A stretch of 64,000 nucleotides of DNA, taken from NCBI GenBank assembly GCA_965224575.1, contig CBDCZQ010000001.1, positions 319,382-383,381 on the forward strand, in the 5' to 3' direction. This DNA is from QPIN01 sp965224575 (GTDB lineage: Bacteria; Pseudomonadota; Gammaproteobacteria; Methylococcales; Methylomonadaceae). This document shows positions 7,580 to 15,951 of the stretch, piece after piece; position 1 is the first letter of the stretch, and each line of letters begins with the position of its first letter. The position numbers and the translations under genes were made by a program. The notes under the pieces are model-generated. The model was not told where the DNA came from. It worked only from the letters and a program-made list of their open reading frames with translations, and made no database searches.

Positions 7580-7718
7580 ATTAAAATATCTCAATATTCA
7601 TTTTCATTATAATAATTAGCAATATAAAAAATCACTTAACCTTAAAATTATATACCGATTCAGTGTTTTTACATAGAATTAAAATGTCATAGACCTATTA
7701 AAATTGATTCGCTTACAC

Positions 7719-7837
7719 ATAACACCGAGTTGAGTTGTGTCAGCTCAACTCGGTGTTATCCGTGCCACGGAGCGATAGCGGAGTGGCATGGATAACGCGG
7801 AAATAACCCGCTTGTCGGGTTGATTGACTGGTTATGA
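7719..7837 (-). repeat. Two attC-like sites side by side
   Basis: Site one (7719-7761) is an almost perfect palindrome, ATAACACCGAGTTGAG...CTCAACTCGGTGTTAT, around a 9-bp loop. Site two (7802-7837) is short: AATAACCCGC...GCGGGTT class arms ending GTTATGA. The 40 bp between (GTGCCACGGAGCGATAGCGG...) resemble the variable terminal structure of type D sites. Either one long attC or a fusion of two. Confidence 0.6.
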
Positions 7838-7934
7838 AACATATTGGGAGCGAAATGTGTTTGATTTTCCTATCAATTATTAAAAATACGCTAAAAGAAG
7901 CACACTATACAAAACAGTGTATTAATAAATAATG

Positions 7935-8411
7935 CTATAGTTCATTAGCTTTTTTCAAGAAAGAGTAATAAACATGATTTGAATACCATCTTCCTTTAGA
8001 AATCATTTCATCAAGAAGAGGTTTGACTTCGGTAATAATTCCAACTTCTTTAGCTTTCAATAAAATTGATAATGTTCTGATAACATTAAGCCCTGATTCT
8101 TTAGCAATTATGTACCCAGTATGTTCGTCAATGATCGTATTATCAGCATTTATTTCATTTGAAAGTACAATAGCTTGTACTTCACCAGCATCTAGTTGTT
8201 CTAATAAAAATTTCTCTTGCTCTGTGTCTCGTATTGTTTGTACAGTAATAAAGCTTAAATCTACGTCATCATATCCATAACCTTGTTTGGCTTTAATTTC
8301 ATCATAGACGGCTTGAGGGATAATTATTTCTTGAAATAAATCTTCTAAAATTTCAATTTTGCCAATAGAGCTTAAAGATATTATAGGTGTGGTATTTGAT
8401 ACAGTTTTCAC
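7935..8411 (-). CDS. DUF3368-type PIN-like toxin
   Basis: 158 residues. N-terminal SNTTPIISLSSIGKIEILEDLFQEIIIPQAVYDEI, then LDAGEVQAIVLSNE, then DNTIIDEHTGYIIAKESGLNVIRTLSILLKAKEVGII. This is the DUF3368 class of PIN-domain nucleases that form toxin-antitoxin pairs with UPF0175 proteins. The acidic residues expected in a PIN site are partly visible (E in AGEVQA, D/E in IIDEH); the usual first Asp is replaced by Asn-Thr-Thr, as is common in DUF3368. Start overlaps the antitoxin stop by 4 bp. Confidence 0.85.
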   Translation of the reverse strand: MKTVSNTTPIISLSSIGKIEILEDLFQEIIIPQAVYDEIKAKQGYGYDDVDLSFITVQTIRDTEQEKFLLEQLDAGEVQAIVLSNEINADNTIIDEHTGYIIAKESGLNVIRTLSILLKAKEVGIITEVKPLLDEMISKGRWYSNHVYYSFLKKANEL

Positions 8412-8683
8412 TTTATCTTGGCTACATCAGAAAAAATATTGTCAATTTCTTCTTCGGAATAGTCAAAAATATATTCTTTTTCGTCCTGTAATTTGCTTAT
8501 AAAATCTAATTTATTATATCCAGCAAGTTCAGCTGCTTTTCCGAGAGATAAGTTTCTTTTTCTATAAAAGAGTAGGGCGGATAAAAATAGAACATCTTGA
8601 GTAAATTCATCTTTTGTTTCTTTTAAAGTGGTTAATATTCCTTCCTTAACAGGAAATGATATGTTTATAATTTGTTCAGCCAT
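8408..8683 (-). CDS. UPF0175-family antitoxin
   Basis: 91 residues: ISFPVKEGILTTLKET, then a helix-turn-helix-like FLSALLFYRKRNLSLGKAAELAGYNKLDFISKL, typical of UPF0175. The protein should neutralise the DUF3368 toxin downstream and repress its own promoter. The stop and next start overlap (ATGA). Confidence 0.88.
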   Translation of the reverse strand: MAEQIINISFPVKEGILTTLKETKDEFTQDVLFLSALLFYRKRNLSLGKAAELAGYNKLDFISKLQDEKEYIFDYSEEEIDNIFSDVAKIK

Positions 8684-8714
8684 AACCTACTTCCTTTCTA
8701 TTTGCATAGAATGC

Positions 8715-8865
8715 ATTATACCGCGTGGTAGTCGTCCACGTTTTCTTTCTCCACACTCAAACCTGCAAGCATCAGTAGATTACTTTTGATCTTTCTGTTT
8801 TTTTGGTTTCCACGATGGAATTTGAAAAAGCAACATCCTATTATTCCAAGTCATGGACTACGCAG
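8715..8865 (-). repeat. Repeat segment R5 (short)
   Basis: A short stretch of the repeat family upstream of the toxin-antitoxin pair: GTGGTAGTCGTCCACG, CTCCACACTCAAACCTGCAAGCATCAG and ACGATGGAATTTGAAAAAGC on the + strand. It passes directly into a truncated attC. No gene seen. Confidence 0.6.
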
Positions 8866-8936
8866 GGCACTGTGTTTTTTCAGCAAGATAAACTACGCAT
8901 TAGAAAAATAGAGGCAAGTTGATTGCCAAGTTATAA
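8866..8936 (-). repeat. Truncated attC (type B right part)
   Basis: Only the GGGCACTG...AAACTACGCATTAG...GGCAAGTTGATTGCCAAGTTATAA portion of a type B/C attC remains. The outer left arm (ATAACTTGCTGTG) has been replaced by repeat R5. Probably not functional. Confidence 0.6.
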
Positions 8937-9025
8937 AAACCTTGATAGATATTTAGTTTTACTTTCTTTCTACTATTTAAAGTTGCCTGAACCCATGATT
9001 CTCCTTTTTTTATACCAGTTATTTT

Positions 9026-9609
9026 TTATGGTCTATGTATCCTATCAGTTAAATAATGCAACCCAAGCAGCGTCGTAACAATCAAGTTTGAAGATGCGAA
9101 CAAGTAGCAAAAAACAAAAAACCACTTAGTAATAAATAAGTACCTTATCGATAATGTCGCATTGAAGCTGATCCAATGAAATATAAAGCTATACCAACAA
9201 ACGCAAGATATCCAAATAAGTAACAAACAAATTTCCTTCGTGTAAGCTGGATCGATTTTTCTATACCTCTACGCTGAACGACCAAAGTAGCTCCTTCACC
9301 AGCTAAAAAACTATCAAGACCTTCTTTCTGAAATGTCGCTACAGCTGCCAAAGCCGCAATGTAAAAGCCAACTAAAATTTGAATTAAGCCAGTGATAACT
9401 GAAATTAAACCGTTATGACCGAATATATTTATAGAAACTGGTAGAGCCATTAATCCTATTAGAACTATCAGGGCTATCAGGGCTATCACTAGAGGAATAA
9501 AATAATCGAATAGATATTTTTGAGAATGCTGGATACGCAAATGATTTAGAGGTGAAAGCAACTGCTTCATTGCTTCAAAAATAGAAGAACTAGCCTTTAT
9601 ATTTTGCAT
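9026..9609 (-). pseudogene. Membrane protein of a two-gene unit, frameshifted
   Basis: One frame gives 154 residues with a membrane segment pair (FIPLVIALIALIVLIGLMALPVSI and LISVITGLIQILVGFYIAALAAVATF) and a third (YLFGYLAFVGIALYFIG). It stops at 9145. The -1 frame continues without break into RYLFITKWFFVFCYLFASSNLIVTTLLGLHYLTDRIHRP, a natural C-terminal membrane segment and end. The intact protein would be about 194 residues with four membrane segments. It lies 3 bp after the 311-residue gene, so it is the second gene of an operon. The shift is near 9150-9170: mutation or sequencing error. Confidence 0.65.
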
Positions 9610-9612
9610 TGT

Positions 9613-10548
9613 CTACTCAAGAAAAACTAGAATTTTTTTAGCAAAACTTTTTGATATTTTTTCCATACATTGCCCCAATACTTCGTCAGATTTTATCTTT
9701 TCATCTCTAACAATCAAGGTGTCAGCAATATCTTCTTTGGTTGTCCCCATTGTTGCTGTTTTTTGTTTTCCTTGAGGATGTTTATATCTAACTTTAATAT
9801 CATCATAGCCATCGGCCTTAGCTTTGTCCTTAATTTTTTCCAAAACCCCAAAGATGCCTTTAAGTGCGTCTAAAATTGGAGTTATTTTAATATGCCTAGA
9901 AACTTCAACAAAATAGTTTTCCTTATCTAGTCCAGCTTTTCCCTTAATATGTTTTATTAATTCAATTCCTTGTAAAATACTACCTTGTGCTAAATCATCA
10001 GATAATTGTGCGGAAAGATCGCCTAAAATTTCGACTGAAGGTAGAAATTTTTTCAGTTTTCCTGTCTCTTCATTAGTAAAATCAAATATGCCTGCACATG
10101 CGGCTTTAAATTCTGACTTTAAAAAAGGGGTGATACGGCTTCTGCCAATACCAGGGATTTCTTCTAATAGTAGCCTGTATGATTCAAGGCTACCATTCAT
10201 AGGTTTATGTGACAAAACAAGGTGAGCTGATACAGCCACCCCTTCGCCAACCAGTTTAGGCTCCGTTCTCAGTTTTCCAGTTTCTAAGTGACTAAAAACT
10301 GGGTCAGTTACATTTTTATCAGTGTATTGAATTAAAAGTACAGTAGCATTCTTCTTTGGATATGTCTTTATATCTTGAATACGAAATGCAGCAGTGTCAT
10401 TATTTATCAATTTCACGCAGCCCCCATCTTTCCACCGCTCAATTAGCAATGGAATCATTGTTTTTAATTCAATTTGGGGTGCTTCTTCAGGTTCTCTTTT
10501 TAGATTTAATTCATGGAACTGAATCCATCTTTCCCACATATCCAGCAT
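9613..10548 (-). CDS. Unknown cytosolic protein paired with a membrane protein
   Basis: 311 residues, ATG preceded by AAGGAAA. No signal or membrane segment. Visible stretches: an N-terminal helical part, a central GEGVAVSAHLVLSHKP, and a long helical/basic C-terminal part with ILDALKGIFGVLEKIKDKAKADGYDDIKVRYKHPQGKQKTATMGTTKEDIADTLIVRDEKI. I do not recognise the family. It is the first gene of a two-gene unit with a four-segment membrane protein. That layout (soluble sensor or effector plus small membrane protein) recurs in integron phage-defence cassettes such as Kiwa, but I see no sequence evidence that it is Kiwa. Confidence 0.6.
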   Translation of the reverse strand: MLDMWERWIQFHELNLKREPEEAPQIELKTMIPLLIERWKDGGCVKLINNDTAAFRIQDIKTYPKKNATVLLIQYTDKNVTDPVFSHLETGKLRTEPKLVGEGVAVSAHLVLSHKPMNGSLESYRLLLEEIPGIGRSRITPFLKSEFKAACAGIFDFTNEETGKLKKFLPSVEILGDLSAQLSDDLAQGSILQGIELIKHIKGKAGLDKENYFVEVSRHIKITPILDALKGIFGVLEKIKDKAKADGYDDIKVRYKHPQGKQKTATMGTTKEDIADTLIVRDEKIKSDEVLGQCMEKISKSFAKKILVFLE

Positions 10549-10639
10549 TAATTTTCCTTGTAAATTTTAAAGGGTATCTAATTTCTACGTTATGCGATGA
10601 GTAGTTTATTACTCTCTTTTACCTGATTGGTTGAATTGT

Positions 10640-10910
10640 TTATTGTGTGCCTGAATTTGAAAAGTATTTCCTTCGTTTTTAAATTCAACTTTTTCAGCAC
10701 TCAGTTTAGCAAACATCAGAAGTCCGCTTTTGCTCTTTCTGCTCTTGATTTCCACGACGGAATTCGAAAAATTAGCATCCTACTTTTCCACATCAAATTC
10801 TGCTTTTTCTCAAGCTTATGTTCTCCGCATCCAGCTTATATTTTTCCAGTAAAAACTAGCTTCACAGCACTCACTTTTTGCTCTTTCCGCAACGAGTTTA
10901 TTTTCCACTA
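10640..10910 (-). repeat. Repeat segment R6
   Basis: Repeat family upstream of the two-gene unit: TTTCCACGACGGAATTCG, TACTTTTCCACATCAAATTC, CTCAAGCTTATGTTCTCCGC, TTCACAGCACTCAC on the + strand. A 63-codon minus-strand frame (10816-11007) reads through part of it with A-E-x-A and CCEASF blocks, but is not conserved in other copies, so it is not annotated as a gene. The stretch 10549-10639 shows nothing clear. Confidence 0.65.
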
Positions 10911-10946
10911 AATAACTGGCTCGTCCAGTTGATTTGATTGTTATTA
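10911..10946 (-). repeat. Short attC-like site
   Basis: AATAACTGGCTCGTCCAGTTGATTTGATTGTTATTA: ACTGG pairs with CCAGT, and AATAAC with GTTATT. It is shorter than usual attC sites, but sits where a cassette boundary is expected, at the head of R6. From 10947 to 11185 I see no other feature. Confidence 0.55.
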
Positions 10947-11185
10947 GGACTGTAAAGTTGCCACGGGTTTTATTTTCTGCATCACATTTTAAGGCAATTA
11001 GATCCACCTTAAAGATTTGGCTAGTCTATAATATGTCAGTTATACTTAACGTATCTGTAGCTTATACACTTGATAGGAATACAGATGAGTACTAACTCCC
11101 ATAGCAAATATATGGGTCTAATTATAACAAGTAAATAATACCTATATCTTTTAATGAGATTTTTTCGACATATTTTGAGGTTGAA

Positions 11186-11866
11186 GTGAGTAATATCCGT
11201 ATCCCTGAAGAGCACCAACAAAGTTTTGTAGCAATATCCATGCTTTCAGATTCTGTCGTTACTGAGCTTTTTTCAATTTTAGAGACTGTTCCTCTAGCCC
11301 TCGAACAAAAAAGCGCAGTAGAAAAAGCGTTAAACAATTCTACGTATGATTTTCCAGAAAATGTGTTTGATATTGTTAATGTTCTGTTCTCTATCTATTC
11401 AGCATTAGCTTATACTAATAAAACGATTGAAGTTTTTGTAACTGATATTGTTGAATCAATTGACAATATACAGATTGAGGGATATACCTACACTTCAAAA
11501 GAAAAAGGTAATCTTAGAAAAAACCTTACAACATTGCTAAGTATTTCTTCAATAAGCACGGTATCAAAAGCAACTGGAGTACTTTTTGATTGTGAAAATA
11601 TATTGAGAAATGCCCGCATTTTAACAGATATACGGCCTATTTTTGGTTATGGTGAAGATGATTCAATTCTTGCGAGTGTTATTGTTCAAACTTTAAAACT
11701 TGAATTCGTTAAGGATGATGAAGAAAAGGAATTTTTTATTAATCTTGATGAACAAGATATTGATAATTTAATAGGGATTTTACAGCGTGCAAAACGAAAG
11801 TCAGATCAAAGTAAGAATCTTTTAAAAAAGGCTAGGGTTCCATGTATCCCAGTGGTTGAAAAATGA
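11186..11866 (+). CDS. Unknown protein, first gene of a three-gene operon
   Basis: 226 residues from a GTG start with GAGG 8 bases upstream. Largely helical, acidic, soluble; no motif recognised. Its stop overlaps the ATG of the next gene (ATGA), so it is translationally coupled. The operon runs opposite to the cassette direction, which argues for its own promoter in 10947-11185. The base composition is as AT-rich as that of the flanking cassettes. Confidence 0.65.
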   Translation: MSNIRIPEEHQQSFVAISMLSDSVVTELFSILETVPLALEQKSAVEKALNNSTYDFPENVFDIVNVLFSIYSALAYTNKTIEVFVTDIVESIDNIQIEGYTYTSKEKGNLRKNLTTLLSISSISTVSKATGVLFDCENILRNARILTDIRPIFGYGEDDSILASVIVQTLKLEFVKDDEEKEFFINLDEQDIDNLIGILQRAKRKSDQSKNLLKKARVPCIPVVEK

Positions 11867-12396
11867 GTGTAGTTGCAGAACAAACTTATAAGACTTATTA
11901 CGATGATAATAGGAATTGGTTTACAAATACTGCTAAAGATATAATATTACAGTATGAGACAAATAGTGTAAGGTGCTTAAAACAAAACAACACTTTATCA
12001 GACTGGTACGCTCCTACTATTTACTTGGGGGGCATTCCAAATAAAAGACCTATATCATCTAAAGAGAAAAAAGCGGTATTTGCTGTAGTCAATCCTACAA
12101 CTCAAGAAGAGGCAAAATCACAATTTTCAAGATTAGCTACAGAGTGGAAAGAATCTATTCGAGTTATCTCAGATTGGAATTTGATGATTCTTCATCCAAG
12201 TTATCAAAGAATAATAGGTCTTGGCCCTGATGTAATACCTTTAATTTTAAAAGAACTAAAACTTAATGGTGGTCATTGGTTTTGGGCTCTTCAAGCATTA
12301 ACTGGGGAAAACCCTATTGCTAATGAAGATGCTGGTAGGGTAAAAAAAATGACTGAGGCATGGCTGGCATGGGGCAGTGATAAAGGCTATATTTAA
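11863..12396 (+). CDS. Unknown protein with C-terminal HWFWAL motif
   Basis: 177 residues. The N-terminal half is unassigned. The C-terminal part VIPLILKELKLNGGHWFWALQALTGENPIANEDAGRVKKMTEAWLAWGSDKGY is a conserved module I have seen in many annotated hypothetical proteins that precede a NCIAWAAG protein, as here. ATGA overlap with the upstream gene and 6-bp spacing to the next one indicate one operon. Function unknown. Confidence 0.7.
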   Translation: MSVVAEQTYKTYYDDNRNWFTNTAKDIILQYETNSVRCLKQNNTLSDWYAPTIYLGGIPNKRPISSKEKKAVFAVVNPTTQEEAKSQFSRLATEWKESIRVISDWNLMILHPSYQRIIGLGPDVIPLILKELKLNGGHWFWALQALTGENPIANEDAGRVKKMTEAWLAWGSDKGYI

Positions 12397-12402
12397 TTTA
12401 TA

Positions 12403-12846
12403 ATGAGTAGTCTTGAACAATCTCTAAAATCTGAATTTCCTTCTCTTCGTGCTGACAATCATAAAATTACCAGTCCTAGAGCTGATGAGTATAATTGTAT
12501 TGCGTGGGCAGCAGGTGAAAATGATCGTTGGTGGTGGCCATCACCTTCGCCATATGCTTATTGGCCAGATGGGCTTCCTTTAACTTCTACAGTAGAGAAC
12601 TTTATTGCTGCTTTCAGTACACTAGGATATAAAGTTTGTGAAAAAGAGACATTAGAAGCCACCTGTGAAAAGGTAGCTTTGTATGTCAGTATATCTGGAA
12701 CCCCGACACACATGGCGCGTCAAATTGAAACAGGCGAATGGACAAGTAAACTTGGACGAGATCATGACATTGAGCATTCTACGTTAGATGTTATCTCAGA
12801 CTCTATATATGGTTCTGTATCAAAAATACTATATCGCGAAAGATAA
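12403..12846 (+). CDS. Unknown protein with NCIAWAAG motif
   Basis: 147 residues. Conserved-looking blocks: YNCIAWAAGENDRWWWPSPSPYAYWPDGLP near the N-terminus, ENFIAAFSTLGYKVCEKETLEATCEKVALYVS in the middle, and GTPTHMARQIETGEWTSKLGRDHDIEHSTLDVI near the end. The Cys in NCIAW, the His in PTHMARQ and the later His/Asp residues could form a Cys-His catalytic pair like papain-fold enzymes. That is inference from spacing only. Third gene of the operon, 6 bp after the second. Confidence 0.72.
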   Translation: MSSLEQSLKSEFPSLRADNHKITSPRADEYNCIAWAAGENDRWWWPSPSPYAYWPDGLPLTSTVENFIAAFSTLGYKVCEKETLEATCEKVALYVSISGTPTHMARQIETGEWTSKLGRDHDIEHSTLDVISDSIYGSVSKILYRER

Positions 12847-12914
12847 TACTCGACTTTCCTTATTTCTTACTAAGGATGCTTAAAAACATAGCATACTAAT
12901 TTGCCGCGCTAATT

Positions 12915-13317
12915 TTTTGTTTTTCTCAATCTTATGTTGTCCGTATCAACATTGGTAGCAATAAGAACTAAAAGTGAGGCAGTATGTCAGCTTTCTATTT
13001 CCCACGGCCAGCTTGGCATAAATCAGGACTGCCTTTGCTCTTTCAAAATTCCTTGGAATTCTGTCGAGCTTATTTTCTTCGCTTCAAACTTGGCAAACAT
13101 CAAAACCCGCTTTTGATCTTTCTGTTTTTTTCTGATTTCCACGATGGACTTTGAAAAAGTACCGTCCTACTTTTCCACGTCAAACCCTGCTTTTTCACAA
13201 GCTTATGTTCTCCGCGTCCGACCTTTATTTTCTCCAGCAGAAACTAGTTTCACAGCACTCAGTTTCCGCTCTTTCCGCAACAATTTTCTTTTCCGCTACA
13301 TGCCTTCTCAGAAGGGT
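12915..13317 (-). repeat. Repeat segment R7
   Basis: About 400 bp of the repeat family at the 5' end of the cassette holding the three-gene operon. Head hairpin variant near 13301-13315 (GCCTTCTCAGAAGGG). It includes the recurring blocks CTCCAGCAGAAACTAG and CACAAGCTTATGTTCTCCGC on the + strand. No gene seen. Confidence 0.7.
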
Positions 13318-13363
13318 ATAACGCCGAGTTAACCCGCTCGGCGGGTTGAACGATTGGTTATAA
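13318..13363 (-). repeat. Short attC site of the HigBA cassette
   Basis: ATAACGCCGAGTTAACCCGC and GCGGGTTGAACGATTGGTTATAA pair around a 3-base loop. It is the compact attC form with almost no variable terminal structure. Confidence 0.75.
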
Positions 13364-13408
13364 AAATTTGGAAAATAATACGTGCCTTTTTTCCACTCAC
13401 CTCTACAC

Positions 13409-13759
13409 CTAAATGATAAGGGATTCGTAAGGAATATTTAATCCATGATGTAAGCGTTTTATCATTTCAAGACTCAAGTCTCTTTTTCGGTTAAGAATTT
13501 CCGACACACGTCCCATGCTACCAATAAAAGGCTGTAAATCTTTTCGAGTTAAATTATTTTGTTCCATTAAAAATTTTATGGCTTCAACAGGTTCAGAGGC
13601 AGGAATGGGGTAATGTTCTTCCTCGTACTTTTCAATGAGTAAAGATAAAATTTCTAATTCATCACGTTCTGGAGTATTGCTTTTAGCATTCCAAAGTTGA
13701 TTGACTCTTTCTAAAGCTTCGTTTAATTGCTTATCATTTTTGATGAGTTTTAATTTCAT
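13409..13759 (-). CDS. higA: HigA-type antitoxin (XRE)
   Basis: 116 residues. C-terminal helix-turn-helix: EAIKFLMEQNNLTRKDLQPFIGSMGRVSEILNRKRDLSLEMIKRLHHGLNIPYESLI, the HigA signature with GSxGRVSEILNRKR. Located 8 bp after the toxin gene in toxin-first order, the usual HigBA arrangement. It neutralises the mRNA interferase and represses the operon. Confidence 0.92.
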   Translation of the reverse strand: MKLKLIKNDKQLNEALERVNQLWNAKSNTPERDELEILSLLIEKYEEEHYPIPASEPVEAIKFLMEQNNLTRKDLQPFIGSMGRVSEILNRKRDLSLEMIKRLHHGLNIPYESLII

Positions 13760-13767
13760 TTTGTTAC

Positions 13768-14073
13768 CTATATTTCTTCAATATTCTTAATCTTGTCATA
13801 TTCCGCATGAGTACCAACAAACCGAATCAACATCATTTGAAATTGATAGTCGACTCTTGTGACAATTCGATATTTATTGCCACAAATATTAAATACAACG
13901 CGATTGTTTTTCAGAATACTTGCATTTTTAAGGTTTTCCTTGATTTTATGAGGAGTAGTCCATTCAGCTTTTAATGAATAGTTATACCATTCTGTCATTG
14001 CAGTTTTTGCATCAATATATTCAGGGCTGCTTTCCCAAAAATTTCTTAATGTCGATTTAGCTATAATCCTCAT
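13768..14073 (-). CDS. higB: HigB-type toxin (mRNA interferase)
   Basis: 101 residues of the HigB/RelE superfamily: MRIIAKSTLRNFWESSPEYIDAKTAMTEWY, then NRVVFNICGNKYRIVTRVDYQFQMMLIRFVGTHAEYDKI. The GNKYRI strand and the terminal RFVGTHAEYDKI are diagnostic. It cleaves translated mRNAs on the ribosome. First gene of the higBA pair in an attC cassette. Confidence 0.93.
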   Translation of the reverse strand: MRIIAKSTLRNFWESSPEYIDAKTAMTEWYNYSLKAEWTTPHKIKENLKNASILKNNRVVFNICGNKYRIVTRVDYQFQMMLIRFVGTHAEYDKIKNIEEI

Positions 14074-14089
14074 CTTTTAATCATAACAT

Positions 14090-14106
14090 ATTCCCGTATT
14101 GGGAAT
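14090..14106. promoter_or_regulatory. Candidate HigA operator
   Basis: ATTCCC-GTATT-GGGAAT, a palindrome 16 bp upstream of the higB start. This is the expected place and form for HigA autoregulation. Binding is inferred. Confidence 0.6.
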
Positions 14107-14336
14107 GTTTTTTTTACCATAAAACTGATTTTTGTTGGGATTTGGTAAATCCGCCTTGTCCAGATATATCTTAAGAGCTTTATTTACGGGGTCTACAAGA
14201 AAAACCAACAGTTAATGCGAACGGAGTATTTTGTTAAGTAAATATTAGGTTGCCTGACTCCTTGATATTCTTGTCTTTTTCAATTATTTTTAATGTAAAA
14301 TTAAAGACCAATGTCCTGTCTTTGACCCCAATGTCC

Positions 14337-15868
14337 TAATGCCGCTACCAGTGGATCATCAAGCATTTGAATAATAAGGACTTAAATATAAGATAGCGTT
14401 AAGCTTTAATCTTTTATTGGATATAATTGAATTTCCTACAAAGCAATAAACCCAATACATAAGAGAAAAGCTTAACTAATGAAAAATTCTAGTCGATTAA
14501 GTCTTCGGTTACAAATTCGATCTTTCAAAAACACCTTTTTTCAATGTAATGACCTTCCTTTTAAAGGATTATTGGCTGATAGTTTAATTGATGCTATACA
14601 CAAATCAGGGGATATTCGCAGTACCGTTTTTACGCCGTTAATAACATTAAGAGCTTTTTTGTTTCAGGTACTCAGTTCAGCAGGAGCGTGTAAAGAAGCG
14701 GTTGCCCATATTTTAATAGAGCGAATTGGTCTTGATTACACTGCTAATTCTATGAATACAGGACCTTATTGTAAAGCCCGATTGCGATTAAAATTGGCTC
14801 ATTTAGAAGAAGCGGTTAAGTCCTCAGGCCAAATACTACATGAGCAAGCTTCAAAAAAATAGTTATGGAATGGGTATCGAGTGATGCTGGTTGATGGGAC
14901 AACTTTGCTTATGCCTGATACCAATAATAACCAGCAAACCTACCCTCAGCAAAGTGTGCAAAAACAAGGATTAGGATTTCCAATTGTACGCTTGGTGGGC
15001 TTGCTATCATTAGCAACAGGAAGTTGTGTTGACTATGCGATTGGCTCTTATCAAGGTAAAGGAACAGGCGAAACATCGCTGTTTTCCCAATTGATTCAAT
15101 CTCTTGATAAACATGATTTACTTCTTGCTGATCGCTATTACACTTCATATGCCAATTTCGCTCTACTGATGAAACAGGGAACACCTCTGGTTTTCAGGCA
15201 ACGCAGTACTGTAAAAAGCGATTTTCGTCGAGGAAAACGCCTTGGAAGAAAGGATCATCTTATTCACATAAAAAAACCGAAAAAGAAAACTGTTTGGATA
15301 TCTGATGAAGCATGGGCTGTGCTACGAGATGAGCTTTCGATTCGTGAATTTTCTGTCAAAGGTATCGTTTATGTCTCAACGCTTTTGGATGCCACGATGT
15401 ATTCTAGAAAATCATTAGCCGAACTCTATTTACAACGCTGGAAAATTGAGGTCGATTTCAGAACAATAAAAACACAGTTGGGAATGGAGGTGTTGCGTTG
15501 TCAATCAGCTGAGATGGTGAATAAGGAAATTGCTGTACATCTTTTAGCCTACAATCTTATACGAGCAAATATTGCCAGAGCAGCCTGCCTTAAGGATAAA
15601 GAACCTCGGTATCTTAGCTTTATGTCGGCTGTTCAGCTAATGCGTAACACAGCGAGTTTATGTCTCACTTTAACGGAAATAGCTTTACGGAAATTAATAC
15701 CTCCTCTCTTAATAGCCATGGCTCAAACGGAAATTGGACAACGAAACAGACCTAATCAACCAAGAGTTATAAAGCGCAGACCGAAGGGGTATCCATTAAT
15801 GACAAAGCCAAGAAGTGAATATACAACTAATTGATATGGACAAACTAATGTCACTGGTAGCGGCATTA
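14337..15868 (+). mobile_element. IS4-type insertion sequence, inactivated
   Basis: 1532 bp with perfect 17-bp terminal inverted repeats (TAATGCCGCTACCAGTG and complement) and a 10-bp direct duplication of the target (CCCAATGTCC at 14327-14336 and 15869-15878). The TAATGCCG end and 10-13 bp duplication are those of the IS4 group proper. It inserted into non-coding DNA upstream of higBA. The transposase has an in-frame stop. Confidence 0.9.
14479..15834 (+). pseudogene. IS4-family transposase with in-frame amber stop
   Basis: One reading frame of 451 codons interrupted by a TAG at 14860-14862 (after HEQASKK). The frame continues past the stop as LWNGYRVMLVDGTTLLMPD without shift. The catalytic domain contains the VDGT Asp region, LLADRYYTSY with the second Asp, and the YREK signature YLQRWKIEVDFRTIK. 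Apart from the stop it is full length for IS4. Without suppression it is dead. Confidence 0.9.
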
Positions 15869-15951
15869 CCCAATGTCCCTTGATTTCTTCTTAGGCTTTA
15901 AGGTTTCCTACACAATGCAATAACTGGCTCCTTTTTTTGTTATACGGCTCT

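Noticed and set aside
9026..9226. Separate small membrane protein of 66 residues
   Set aside because: It continues the upstream frame after a one-base shift and ends with the natural C-terminus; read as one broken gene.
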